DNA from: Parasponia andersonii
Taxonomy: Eukaryota > Streptophyta > Magnoliopsida > Rosales > Cannabaceae
Direction of reading: 5' to 3'
Length of the DNA stretch: 64,000 nucleotides
Assembly (NCBI GenBank): GCA_002914805.1
Contig: JXTB01000041.1
Coordinates: 226,856-290,855, forward strand
The position numbers and the translations under genes were made by a program. Within the stretch, counting starts at the first letter, position 1. Each line of letters begins with the position of its first letter. The notes beneath the pieces were generated by a model, which was given only the letters and a program-made list of their open reading frames with translations, was not told where the DNA came from and did no database searches. This document shows positions 11,023-22,846 of this stretch, piece after piece.

Positions 11023-11541
11023 ACATTTAATGCAATCTTGGATAGGTGTGCGCATTGGGCAAACCGTCTTGATAGGACGGCGGTTTGTCAAAGTCTCGCC
11101 CCCGCCAGGCTCGAGCCATAGAGGATGGCGAAAAATAGGTCACAACGATGTCAGGGAAATGACGGTAACCACGGCCCGTGATTTCTGGAGTAAGTCATGA
11201 TGAGAAAAGGTACTCGATCTTGGAATTGAGTGCCAAAGGGTTCTTAGTTCCAGGACTATATATATATGAGCCATGCGTTCCCCTGAAAAGAGGGATAGAG
11301 ATATAGACAGAGAAATATACAAAATTTATAAGCAAAAAGAAAAACTTAATCTTTACTACTCAATCTCAGGAGTAAATATCTTACTTAAGTATCAGAAAGT
11401 CTTTGTAGGTAGCCACCCCCGCCTCTCTGATTCGACTTGAAGTCAAAAACACTTTGGGATAGTAAAGATACGTGAACAGTTGGTCAGTACAACATAAACA
11501 GTTCGGAGACACGTGAACGGCTAATAAGAACTGCACCAACA
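11023..11541 (+). repeat. 3' LTR of the gypsy element (part proven by match to the 5' LTR)
   Basis: This is a direct match to 1-521. The true LTR must start further left, but the matching part of the 5' LTR lies outside the window. A possible TG start is at about 10852 (TGATACTGTATGGGCCC), and no clear polypurine tract fixes it. The LTR TATA run is at about 11256-11268. The LTR ends CCAACA at 11541, and AT-rich host DNA follows. Confidence 0.88.
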
Positions 11542-11570
11542 ATAATTATATATATGTATATATATATATA

Positions 11571-11656
11571 TAGTAATCTAGTACCATGTATATACTTAGT
11601 ATCAATCTTTGTCATGAATTATAATAATGATTTATTATATTATTAAATTACAAAAT
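11571..11656. repeat. Dispersed duplicate of 21240-21331
   Basis: Shared words in the same order are CTATGTATATAC/CCATGTATATAC, AGTATCAATC, TTTGTCATGAATT, AATAATGATTTATTATATTA and AAATTACAAAAT. It is squeezed between the end of the gypsy LTR and the start of the copia LTR. Confidence 0.75.
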
Positions 11657-11807
11657 AGACAATGAGTCTTGTCCCTCTACCCCTTGTTTTTGGGGGATTG
11701 TCTCTCCTTATTTTAAAGAGCTTGTTTTTAGGATTTGTGTCTCAAATCCCCCTTATAAATACTTTGTACGTATCTGATTTATTATGAATGAGAATTAGCA
11801 TTCATCA
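11651..11807 (+). repeat. 5' LTR of first copia element
   Basis: It pairs with 17007-17164. It ends in TTCATCA. The start reads CAAAATAGAC where the 3' LTR reads TGAAATAGAC, so the terminal TG is lost. TATAAATACTTTG at about 11754 is the likely promoter. Confidence 0.85.
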
Positions 11808-11816
11808 AACTTAATA

Positions 11817-11828
11817 TGGTATCAGAGC
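11817..11828 (+). other. Primer-binding site (tRNA-iMet type) of first copia element
   Basis: TGGTATCAGAGC is the standard plant copia PBS complementary to the 3' end of initiator-Met tRNA, nine bases after the LTR. Confidence 0.9.
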
Positions 11829-12801
11829 AAGGTATCTTGAAATTTCCGGCGAAACAAAACAGCTGAGTATGCCATTGAAGCTGCTCGAGTGTGCTTGAAT
11901 CTCAGTCAATACCGACATTACAGCTGCTCGACGAGTTCGTCATCGGGCTGTCCAACCGAACCACAATCGAAAACAGCGCGACTTGACATCTCCACCGATA
12001 AAACTCCATAGCTACTCAGCTTAGCTACTGCAAGTAAAACAGAGTCCAACTTAAGTCCTACTCTCAGCCTCTTCACGACACCGCTTCCCGCAAACCGCAC
12101 CGGTATTTTTTGTCAGAGCTTCGGATCCCCCGGTTGTCGAACGGCGCTGCGGGATTGGCCCGAGATAGAAGGTTGTAGGAGTTGTGAATCCGTCCACTGC
12201 CGAAGACCACCTCACTCGGTCACATACGGCTCTAGTCCGCCGCACACGCCGAATCACCCGCACACGCTGAACAACTACCAAGACCATCGCCGAATCCGAG
12301 TCCACCGAGTGTTCGGCGGACATGTTGAGTCCGCCACAAACCTGCTGCACCACCACGACTATTGCACTCCACCACCTTGTGCAGCCTCAGCTGCCACTGT
12401 GACCTAGTATCTTAATATAACCCTATATATACATCTAACTTATTACTTAATTAGTTTAAGATATATATATATATATATATATATATCTGATATCTTCACG
12501 CAATTTTTGTTTCTTTTCTTTTCTTTTATTATTATTTATTTATTTATTTCATGTACTCTTTTTGTCTTGTTAATTTTTTTTTTAGCCTTTTATTACATCT
12601 ACATTCCATTTTAAAAAAAATAATAAAAAAGAAAAGGACACAAAAAACGGATTGACCAAAAAAAAAAAAAACAAAAACAAAAATGATGAGTGAAAAAAAG
12701 CTATTGAATTACCCGGAATCAAATCTACCTATGTTATAGTATAGTTTGACGGAGTATTTCATACAAGAATCACTCTTACAGAAATATTCTTGCATGAAAT
12801 A

Positions 12802-15800
12802 AATTACGATATATGGTCTCAGCTGATGGAAATACAAATTGCCAAAAGAGACAAAATTTTCTACATTCGTGACAAGACTAAGCCACCCTTTGAATTAGAT
12901 GAAGGATATGAAAAATAATATGAAAAATAGTATGCTGAAAATCAAAAAGTCAAATGATGGTTATTAATGTCCATGTCTCCTGAAATTATAAAGTGTTATT
13001 TACACTTGTCCACTGCCTCCGCCATTTGGGATACCTTATCCAAAGCCTTTCTATGATGGAAGTGATGAGTTACAAGTATTTACTCTAAATTAGAAAGCCT
13101 TCTCAGAAAAACAAAAAGGGAAAATACTATCTGTGTATTATGGAGAGCTGACTGAAATTTTCCATAAATTGGACCATCGTGATTAGGTGATTATGAAGGA
13201 TCCCGATGATATCATAGTATATCGTAATACCATTGAATGATTAAGAGTTCACATATTTCTCACTAGATTAGATGAGGATTTTGACCAAATCCGAAGAGAA
13301 ATTTTGTGCACAAACCCACTTCCAAACTTGGAGGAATGTTATTCCTTGATTCGCCGAGAAGCCATCCGTAGTACCACTCTGAAATGTGACTCCGAAACAT
13401 CAGAAGCCAGTGCCATGGTAGCTTGAAATCGATTCAATCAAAATCAACAAGATCAAGCACGACCCCAACAACAGTAAAAATGGTATAGACAAGTCTTCTT
13501 ACAAATGCATTCATGGCAACCATACTGATCATACCAAGGGTTGCTGTTTTGAGTTGGTGTTATATCCAAAATGGTGGGACCATATTCACTCAAAGTAAAA
13601 AGGACTCTTCATTGCAGTAATTGATGACACAATGACAAAGGGTGGAGTTACTAACAAAGCCTCAGCATTGGTAATAGCAGGAGACAATGGCTGTATGGTT
13701 TTAAATATTTCTACACTTGTTTGTGATAATACATGGATAATTAATTTTGATGCAATAGATCATATGACATTTGATTCTAAATAGGTATCCTTACTCAATC
13801 TATCAGTACAAAAATTTGTGTCTATTGCTAATGGAAGTTCAATCCCAATCATTGGGGAGAGATCATTATCTCTCACTAATACATTAAATTTAGACTTTAT
13901 TTTAATTGTTACATCCTCGAATTATAATCCTTTGTCAGTATCTCAAATAACAACTACCTTATCTTGTGTTGTAATTTGTTGGCCTGACTTTTGTGTGTTT
14001 AAGGACTTCGAAACCAGGAAGATGATTGGTTGTGTTAGGCAAGGAAAGCTATACTACTTGGACTTAGAGTCAAAGTGTTCCGAAAGCTTACAACAAGCTC
14101 TTGCAGTGACTGGCTCTGAGGGGGAGAAAAAAAAAAAAAAAAGAGATCTGGTTATAGTATCGATATTTGGGCCATGCCTTCTTTTGATATTTGAAGAAGT
14201 TATTTCCTAGTTTGTTTACACATGTTGATGTTTCTAGTGATATTTGTGAACTTGTGAAAAGACATCACACTTTATTTCCCCTACATTTGAATAAAAGCCT
14301 ACTTCCATTTACGATTATCTATTCTGATATCTGGGGTCCATCCAAAGTTACTACTTTAGGTGGGTCATGGTAGTTTGTGACATTTATTGATGATTGTACC
14401 AGGATGATATAGTTATGCTTGATGAAGTCCAAATGTGAAGTAAGCTCATTATTTCAAAATTTTTATAAAATAGTTGAAACTCAGTACAATGCAAAACTTC
14501 AATTCTTCGCAGTGATAATAGAGGAGAATATCAAAGTACTGATCTTCAATAGTATTTGGAAACACAAGGAACAATACCCCATACTACTTGCTCTAACACA
14601 CCTCAGCAAAATGGAGTCGCGGAATACAAAAACCGATACTTGTTAGAAGTTGTTAGAGCTTTGTTAATTGAGGCTCATATGCTATTTCCATACCGGGGAG
14701 AAGCACTTACAACTGCAGCTTATTTAATCAATCGGGTCCCATCCAGCACTATTAATTTTCAAACACCATCAAGCCCTCACTAAAGCAATTATTGCCCCAG
14801 TCATCCCAAATTTACCGCCTCGTGTCTTTGGGTGTATTGTGTTTGTATACCTCCATAAACATCAATGCAACAAGTTAACTCCTTAAGTATTGTGACGTGT
14901 CTTTGTTGGGTATGCTACTCATTAGAAGGGATACTGGTGTTATCATCCTCTATCTCGGTGATTGTTTATCACAATAGATGTGGTTTTCCATATAGATACC
15001 CTATATTTTTCCAAGAATTTCAGGGGGAGTATCAGTAAGAAATTCAAACTCTAGAGTATAATGGTGAAATTGATATCCAAGGTGTTGGAAGTATAACATT
15101 AGATTCTAATGGTGACAAATCACAAATTGAGCAAGACCAGGAAATGAGTGATACGATAATGGATCAAAATAGTGGTGAACATCTACTAACAGAAGAAGTA
15201 AGCCTATCTCCTACTCAGCCTGAATGCGACGTTCCACAAACTGAAGATATAGCTATACCTTATTCCGATATACCATGCCAATCACCTATTGAAGATGTTC
15301 TTGAGCCATATAGAAGAAAACTACCACATCGTCATACTAAAGGTATTTCTAAATCTACATATGAGCCTGATCTTTCTAGTAAAATCAAATATCCTATGAA
15401 CCATCATATATCTAACCACCATTTTTCAGAATCAAATGTATCATTTGTGAATTATTTGTCAAGTGTATCTATCCTTATCAGTGTGTAGGAAGCTTTAACT
15501 GATCATAGGAAGAAAGCAGCGGTGAATGAGGAAATGAAATCCCTCTAGAAAAATGAAACTTGGGAGCTTGTTAATCTTCTACCAGGAAAGAAATCAGTTA
15601 GATGTCGATAGAACTACACTGTGAAGTACAGGGCTGTCGGCACAATTGAATGCTTTAAAGCAAGACTGGTGGAAAAAGGATATACTCAAACCTATAGGAT
15701 TGATTACACAGATACATTTGCACTTATAACCAAAATCAACACAATTCATGTCTTGCTGTCTTTAGCTGCAAACTTGGACTTACCATTACAACAATTCAAT

Positions 15801-16740
15801 GTAAAGAACACTTTTCTATATAGTGAGTTATCTGAAGAAGTCTGCATGGATCTCCCACCACGATACATAATACCCGACATGCACAGCTAAAAAGTATGCA
15901 GGTTAGAGAAATCATTGTATGGTTTGAAACAATCTCCAATAGCATAGTTTGGAAGATTCACGAAGTCTATTCGGTTACCATCAGAGCAATTAGGATCATA
16001 CCCTCTTTCTCAAAAATCAACAAAATAAGATCATTGCACTCATTATATATATAGATGACATGGTGGTTACAGGAAATGATTCTGAAGAAAGGAAGACTTT
16101 ACACAAATATTTATCCAAAAAATTTGAAATGAAAGATCTAGGCCCTCTGAAATATTTTCTTGGAATTGAAGTGTCTCGATTTATTAATGAAATATTTCTA
16201 TCCTAAAGAAAATATACCTTAGATCTATTACAAGAGACCAATATGTTGGCATATCAACCAGTCGATATATCAGTGGAAGAAGGTTTAAAATTATGTATTG
16301 AATCTAACTAGGCACTAGCTAATAAAGGAAGATACCAAAGGCTTGTAGGAGATTGATGTACTTATCTTATACTAGACTAGACTTAGCTTATACTTTGAGC
16401 ATTGTCAGCCAGTTCATACATAATCCTGGGGAACAGCACATGAATGTAGTCATACACATTTTGAAATATCTAAAGTCTGCACCAGGAAAAAGAATTCTGT
16501 TAACGAAAACCTCAGATTATCAAAACAATAAAGTGTATACTGATGCCGATTGAGCTGATGCTTTAGATAACAGACGATCTACTTCTGATTACTTTACATA
16601 TGTAGGAGGTAATCTTGTAACATGGAGGAGCAAGAAACAATATGTTATAGCCCGATCAAGTGCAGAAGTAGATTTCAGAGATATGATAATTGGACTTTAT
16701 GAGTCGTTATGGCTAAGACTCCTTTTATAATACTTGGATT
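12802..16740 (+). pseudogene. gag-pol of first copia element (broken)
   Basis: Gag (about 12802-13470) is readable as NYDIWSQLMEIQIAKRD, then ENQKVK and LMSMSPEI. A disturbed zinc knuckle lies near 13490-13590. The protease region near 13730 reads WIINFDAIDHMTF, where D(S/T)GA is expected, so its active site is damaged. Integrase runs from about 14190 to 14790 (HTLFPLHLNKS, IIYSDIWGPSK, then NTPQQNGVAEYKNR). RT runs from about 15500 to 16330, with FKARLVEKGYTQ, the YIDDM box near 16047 and LGPLKYFLGIEVS. RNase H (16353-16740) has SYTRLDLAYTLSIVSQF, a DAD/ADAL segment and the RSSAE motif. A poly-A run near 14130 and many stops break it. Confidence 0.88.
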
Positions 16741-17006
16741 ATTTATCTGAGTAACCGATCCAACTATTTAAAACAGCATGTAATATTGTCCATAATCTTG
16801 TACAATATGATCGTACCAAGCACGTCGAGGTAGGCATATTTTTCATAAAGGAAAAGTTGGATGGACAAATTGTGGAATTACCTAAAATTCGATCAGAGGA
16901 ACAATTAGCAAATATCCTCACCAAAGTAATTTCAAAAAAAATGTTGTTAAATTTTTTGGACAAATTGGGCATATATGATATCTATGCATCAACTTAAAGA
17001 GGAGTA

Positions 17007-17164
17007 TGAAATAGACAATGAGTCTTGTCCCCTTCTCTCATATTTTTAGATGAATTGTCTCTCCTTATTTTAAGGAGCTTGTTTTTAGGATTTGTGTCTC
17101 AAATCCCTCTTATAAATACCTTGTACATATCTGATTCATTATGAATGAGAATTAGCATTCATCA
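17007..17164 (+). repeat. 3' LTR of first copia element
   Basis: It begins TGAAATAGAC directly after the purine tract AAAGAGGAGTA (16996-17006) and ends TTCATCA. It differs from the 5' LTR at a modest number of positions. Confidence 0.88.
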
Positions 17165-18135
17165 AACTTTATAATTTTGATAAACATATTGATCAAAATT
17201 GATGTTTGACTCAGACAATATATAAATTTGTTATAAGTTCTAAATTTGAAGGTCATTATTGATAATAACCAAAATATAATATATAAATTGAACAAATTGT
17301 CAAAATGCAACGTGTAAAAATAAAATTATTGCTATATAAAAAGAACGCTTGAAATAAATAAATAATTAAATAAAAGAAAAAAAATCAAATAGGGATGATT
17401 TTAATTTTTATTGTCAATTTTTTTTTTTTTTTGTTGAAAGGGAGATGGGTTCAAATTGATGTGTTGGAAAATAAAATGTTTAAGGGTAATTTGCAGCCAA
17501 AAAAAATCCTCATTCTAGAGCATTTGGCATTTAGATCTTAAATTTTGGCATTTAATTTCTATACCTCCTCAAAGAGCTTCATCCCTGAGTCTCCGAAAAG
17601 GCTTTGGAAATCGTTATCTTCATCTTGTTGATGGACTTAGATTTCGTACAACTTAAGTTATTTCAAATTCTTTTCATTCGTGACAACCTAATTCCAAAAA
17701 AAAAAAATAAAAAAAAAATAATCGTTATCTTCATCTTGTTGATGGACTTANNNNNNNNNNNNNNNNNNNNTGACAGAGCTCAATTTCTTTTGTAATGAAC
17801 CATGGGAAAATCACATCATATTTGCATAAATAATAAGGGAATCTTGTCACCAAGCCAACCAAAAAAAAAAAAAATAAATAAATAAATAAATAAAAGTCTT
17901 CAACGATGAGTTAGACATGGACAAATAAAATTACTTTTCATATATCAGACGCATATTATATTTTCTTTTTCATTTTGTTTTTGAAGTTTAATCACATTTA
18001 AATTCTTCACTGTATTTACTATTTAGAAAAGAAAAGAAAAAAAAAAAAAAAGATAATTGTCTTTAAAAAAAAAAATAGAGTCCACTTTTCTATAAAGAGT
18101 AGACGCGGATATGGATGGGGCTATATGCGTAAGCT
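17165..18135. other. AT-rich intergenic DNA with an assembly gap
   Basis: No gene is seen. The segment holds poly-A/T runs, a 20-N gap at 17751-17770, and a 31-base exact repeat (17609-17639 and 17720-17750) whose second copy abuts the gap. The short open frame crossing the Ns is not credible. Confidence 0.7.
17751..17770. other. Assembly gap (20 N)
   Basis: A run of 20 N, a filler length, so the true gap size is unknown. Confidence 0.99.
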
Positions 18136-18137
18136 GT

Positions 18138-18147
18138 GTATAAAATA
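18138..18147 (+). promoter_or_regulatory. TATA box of the membrane-protein gene
   Basis: GTATAAAATA lies about 50 bases before the ATG at 18189, the expected distance for a short leader. Confidence 0.5.
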
Positions 18148-18188
18148 TAAATATAGGAATATGTGAGACCCGAATCCTATCACACACA

Positions 18189-19222
18189 ATGACTGACCCT
18201 CAATCTGCTAAGAAACTCTCTTTAAAAGGATCATGGTTCTCTCAAAGACTGTATTCCAGTCCGGTGTCTCCATCCACTCCACCTTCAACCAGCGGACTAG
18301 ATCTGGGAGAGAGAGAATCAAAAGTCAAACTACTAAGATTCAACCAAAATGCATATAAATATCTATACGTATATTCAGAATGAGTAATAAGTTTTACAAG
18401 TTTTCATTACATGAAGAGGCAATGGCAGAAGAAAGGTTAGTAGCATGTCTTACATATGGTGCCTTTTTAAGATTTTATCTAACTTCATTCTCCCACCCGA
18501 CTCAACGTTACTTGTTAATTTAATATTGAACAATTTCATTCCCTTTTTTTTAATGAACAATTTTCTTCTTTTTGTTTTTGGGCCCCCTTTTGGATTTAAA
18601 ATATAGCAGTGAGCAACAGCTTGTTTCCTACAAGAAACTCCACAAAGGGTTTGGCTTTATCTTGACGATGATGTCTCCCTTCATTGGAATCAAATATCAA
18701 GGCTCATTGAACAAACTAATCGAGGAACACAACGTGACCTTCCACCTTTTCTTGGCGAACTTAATTGTCTACACCGTGGGGATTCTGATGGTGGCTCTGG
18801 AATCCCCTGCTCCAAATAATATTCCCCTCTTCAAATACATTTTTCTCGTTTGTGGAATCATTGCTATTGAGCTGATATTGTTCATCCTTGTCACTCACTT
18901 AGGGTGGTTTCTAGCAATTAGTGCTTTTGGATTTCTCTTCTACAATCATGGTTATTGGGTATTACCTAAACTACATGACTTGTTTCAACAAGCTTTGACT
19001 AGATTTCGGTTGAATCCTAGAACAACCCAACAAGAAGAAGGCAGAGCCGGAGATGTCCCTCTTAGAGGACTATGTAACTTGTTTCACTTTTTGGGTCGTG
19101 AAGTTTCTTATTGGTTTAATATTCGACAATTTCTGGCTACATTTTCCTCTGCTGCTGTTGTTGCTGTAATTGAGGAGCCACATGAAGCAGGGGATGGTGT
19201 CCAGATTTCTGACCTTGTGTAG
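18189..19222 (+). CDS. Unrecognised small multi-pass membrane protein, spliced gene
   Basis: Best model: exons 18189-18323, 18401-18435 and 18607-19222, giving 261 residues. The second junction is strong: donor AAAG|GTTAGT, acceptor ATATAG|C, frame kept as AEE-S-SEQQL. The first intron (77 bases, AT-rich) keeps frame but has a weak donor (GTCAAA). Without it, the ATG at 18380 would start a 223-residue protein and the 18189 frame would be a 64-codon upstream ORF overlapping it by four bases. The N-terminus is Ser/Pro-rich. Hydrophobic segments lie at about residues 102-121, 133-153 and 155-170, and the C-terminal part is soluble. I do not recognise the family, and no function is claimed. Codon use and open length make it a real gene rather than repeat debris. 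Confidence 0.65.
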
Positions 19223-20907
19223 TGATCTTTTTAGTTCATTGGGGCAATTGCGCTGCCATACTTTTCATCCTAAACAAAATAAATTGTATGCTTTTTTTTC
19301 CCCCTTGAAATAATGAAGTATTTCTCTCACTTAGGAATTTAAGGCTTCCTTCCACACATTGTAATAAAATGTATACTCACCTTAGAGTTTAGTTTCACTT
19401 TTGTCCCTCACATATACTATTTGTCTCGCTTTACCCTTATAGTATAAAAAGTGACATAAATTCTCCATAATCCCCCTATAACTTTAAAATTGTTTTATAA
19501 ATTCTCTTTTCAGATGGCATTTGTGGATGTAAAAACATTTATTTTGACGTTTTAACTTTTTATAAGTGACAAAGTGATGCAAGCTACATATTAGAGGGGT
19601 AAAAGTAAAAAAAAAAAAAAAATCCTAAATTTCAATTTTAATTCAAAAGCACTAAATAAGAATTTTTTCGAGTTAACCAAAAAAATAAAAACACCTCTGA
19701 GCAATGACCTTTCTACAAAATAGGTAGCATCTTTTGAATTATGCAAATGAATACCTCTATATTTAATTTCCTGTACATGTATACCTACAGTGTATAAATT
19801 GACCAAAACGTGCCATATAAAACACCTAATCTAACGTTGAAATGCCATATTGTTGCAAAACAAAATTAATAGATTTAAAATTGAAACAAATAATTTACAT
19901 GAATAAAATAAAACAAAAACAGGAAAAAAAAAAAGAAGAAAGCAAACCATAAATTCCTGTCTTGTCTCTCCTTTTTATTTACTAAACAATAAGCACACCT
20001 TTTTTATTTTCGGTAACAAGAGAAGTGCATTTCATAAGATCGAAAAAATTGAGAAAGGGAAAAAGATACTCACATTTCCTAATAAATCCAACCCATCTAT
20101 AGTATCTAGAAACTAGTATATAAATTAGAAATAAAAACTCAAAGAAAACGATAATTAAAGAATAGTCAAATTAAGACAGGAAAAAAAAAAAAAAGAAGAA
20201 GTTCAGCACCTAAGCATATTTGATGACTAAATGATATTTTTAAAACATGATATTATTTAAAGGGTAATTATAGTACAAAAGTAGTGGACTTGGAAAGAAA
20301 TATCCTTTGCACTCATTTAGTTTAGGAATTCTTATTCTAGTATTTAATGGCATTGTTATTCCATTTGAATGAATATCCCTACGCCAAAAAAGCAAATCAA
20401 ATATATGAATGTACTTTCTTTAAGAATTGTATTTCCATTCCCATTGTCATTAAGTGCACGTCATTTTAAAGAGCTTTTTCTTTTAAAAAAAAAAAAAAAA
20501 AAACACTCAATCGTACATTGAGCAACTTTTAAATTAATTAAGAGTCTTTTGTACCAAACTTTTAAAATGGCAAATAAAAATATAAATTCCATAAATAAAT
20601 ATCTAATGCAACTATTTTTTTTCCTAAATATATTTTCGAAATCAGTTTGGAATCGGGTCCAAATGATAAAATCGCACTCAAATTGAAAACTATTCAGTTC
20701 AGTCTGGGTAAAGGGGAGGTCAATCTTTTGGTAATTTGTTCACCTTAGCTCATTGTTGGCATACGAATTTCCCTAAAATATCTCACATTTTAATACTATA
20801 AAATTATTATAAAATCCATATATCATGTGATAATACTAAAGTGGAAAAGAGATAGGTGCAAGCACTCTTCTTACCCAAAAGCAAAATCTATATATTTATG
20901 AGAATTG

Positions 20908-21053
20908 CCACTAGAATTTCTACATAAGATTTTTATGCAGAATTCATATTTGTACAAAATGAAGGTATAAGATAAACAATTCCACTAGAATTTCTGCATA
21001 AGATTTTTATGAGAATTCGTTTTTGTACAAAATGAAGGTATAAGATAAACAAT
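20908..21053. repeat. 74-bp tandem duplication
   Basis: CCACTAGAATTTCT recurs at 20908 and 20982, and both copies contain TTGTACAAAATGAAGGTATA. The copies differ at only a few positions. Confidence 0.9.
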
Positions 21054-21239
21054 TGCACTTAGTATTATGCTCTTCAAAAAATCAACTGTAATCTTCACCT
21101 CAAACTATAATATTTATATTTCTTTTAAAGGAAAAATATGCAATGAATTTAGCTTGAAAAAAAGATCAGTAAATAAAGAAGTTCAAAGATCAATGACATA
21201 CAGAGATACAAAGTGTTTTTATATAGTATAACTATATAT

Positions 21240-21331
21240 ATAGTTACCTACTACTATGTATATACTCAGTATCAATCATATTTTTGTCATGAATTCTAAT
21301 AATGATTTATTATATTACTAAATTACAAAAT
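21240..21331. repeat. Dispersed duplicate of 11571-11656
   Basis: Same order of shared words as in the left copy, about 9.7 kb away and in the same orientation. Sequence after 21331 does not match either flank of the copia element. Confidence 0.75.
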
Positions 21332-22846
21332 GCTTTAGTAAAGATACAACAATAGTTTCACTAGCTCTCTGTATATTTATAGCCATTCACCCATTTGCTC
21401 TCTCTCTCTAGCCTAGACTCCAAGTTTCCGACTATCACAATCAGTGTCTTCTTCCGCTCAAAGCAGCTCCTAGAGGTCATACATTTCTTTGGATCCAAAT
21501 CCAAATGCCAGATTATGAGATCGACTCGTTACTATGCATATATTGTTGTTTAGAATATTGTTTTGTTGTTTAGAATATTGTTAGTAAAAGTTGAGTGTGC
21601 TCAAAATACCAGTGGATGATCTGATTGGAAAACAAAAAATAAAAATAGACCAGCCAACCATGTTCCCCTACTACAAGTTACAATCTTTTTTTTTTTGTAT
21701 CAATAAAAACTAATAACCTTATCTTGGTAATATTAATACAATAACTCAATCTGTCTGCGATAGCGTTGAGTTCCCGACCAATGTAAAAGATAGGTAATCA
21801 TGTGATCATATTCATGGACTCACTATATATATTTGGTGTTTCCAATATCATTTGCTACTTGTGATTGATTGCTTCGAAGAATCATCATATAAGGTTATGG
21901 CATGGACAAGTTAGTAATAACCAATAATATATAAAAGTCGGATGTCTGTTACCAATGTAGGTACTTGAATGTGCTCCGTAATTGGTTATCAAACTTGATG
22001 AATTTTTCCTTTGGCCTCAGGAAATTGAAGTTCGAATAAATCAGAAAGGGAAAGTGGAAGAAATTGCAGCTAGATGTAACAGACTGCATAATCAAATATC
22101 AAATTAGGAGGATCGGTTACTCAAAACAATATCAAGTCTTTGGAAAAATTAAAGCTTTGTACAAACACTAACTAAACTGTACTGCTCATCTTTATCCTCC
22201 AACAAAATATTCTACAAATCATGCAAGTTCTGATCATTAGGAATGCAAATTCTTGACATGCTACTCAAATTTTTTTTTTTTTTTTATTATTATCAAGTAG
22301 AATAACTAAAGTTACATAAATAGGCAGCAGTACATCAGCATGTAAGAGAAAATACAAGGAGACTTCAATATGCTTATTGTAGGGACCAAGAATCAACATC
22401 AAAGCAGATGAACTAAATGAAAGAGTTAAACATATTTTGACTACAAGATTAGAATATTACTGCCCTAGATAATACACGGTTATCGTGCCATGAGAAGAAA
22501 AGGAAGATTAGTTTAATTAGCTGCCTTTTAACACTTCTGATGGATAGTGATGTAGGATAGATGCAATCAATCCTCCTTTGCAACTATTAGGAGATGTGCA
22601 ATCTAATACTATTAATCACTCAGGCCTTGGCCTAAGAGCGCATTATTTGGGTTCCACATGGTTAGGCCTTTTTTCGAAGGCCATACAGACAAGCGTAAGC
22701 CTTTTTGGAGAACTGAAATCACATAGGCCCACCTTTGTGTTCAAATGATGCCCCTATAATAGACAATATGACTACTAGCCATACCTTAAAATGGTGAAAC
22801 GAAGGAAAGTAAAACAAGAATATTAGTACTGCCACAAATAAGATAG

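Larger units (their letters stand above)
1..11541 (+). mobile_element. Ty3/gypsy LTR retrotransposon, Tat-like lineage, defective; 5' LTR cut by window edge
   Basis: Bases 1-521 and about 11023-11541 are near-identical direct copies and mark the two LTRs. Between them lie, in order, gag, aspartic protease, a remnant of the RT/RNase H junction, a second RNase H, integrase, tandem arrays and an antisense reading region. A second (archaeal-type) RNase H plus a long 3' region with an antisense ORF is known for the Tat lineage (Grande/Retand/Ogre group), so I place it there by inference. Stops and frameshifts occur in every domain, and the RT catalytic core is missing, so this copy cannot transpose by itself. 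It is more GC-rich than its AT-rich surroundings. The target-site duplication cannot be checked because the left end lies outside the window. Confidence 0.93.
11651..17164 (+). mobile_element. Ty1/copia LTR retrotransposon with 157-bp LTRs, decayed
   Basis: Bounded by two nearly identical short LTRs (11651-11807 and 17007-17164), with a tRNA-iMet-type primer-binding site after the first and a purine tract before the second. The order inside is gag, protease, integrase, RT, RNase H, which is the copia order. Stops and frameshifts are found throughout. The leader (11829-12790) is unusually long and holds poly-T, poly-A and TA repeats. No convincing target-site duplication is seen (AATTA on the left, AACTT on the right). 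Confidence 0.9.
19223..22846. other. Intergenic DNA between the membrane-protein gene and DMR6
   Basis: AT-rich with many poly-A/T runs, and no supported gene. It holds the 3' end of the preceding gene (possible poly-A signals near 19300-19370), a tandem duplication at 20908-21053 and a dispersed duplicate at 21240-21331. After the duplicate, 21371-21500 looks promoter/leader-like (TATTTATAG, then CTCTCTCTCTAG) but leads to no open frame. Confidence 0.6.

Noticed and set aside
11646-17169. Target-site duplication AATTA/AACTT for the first copia element
   Set aside because: Only three of five bases agree, which is chance level in AT-rich DNA.
17604-17795. Open frame across the N-gap
   Set aside because: It depends on Ns and on the duplicated contig edge.
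21371-21560. Promoter-like stretch with TATTTATAG and a CT-rich leader
   Set aside because: No sustained open frame or clear exon follows. It could be a truncated gene start but cannot be supported.
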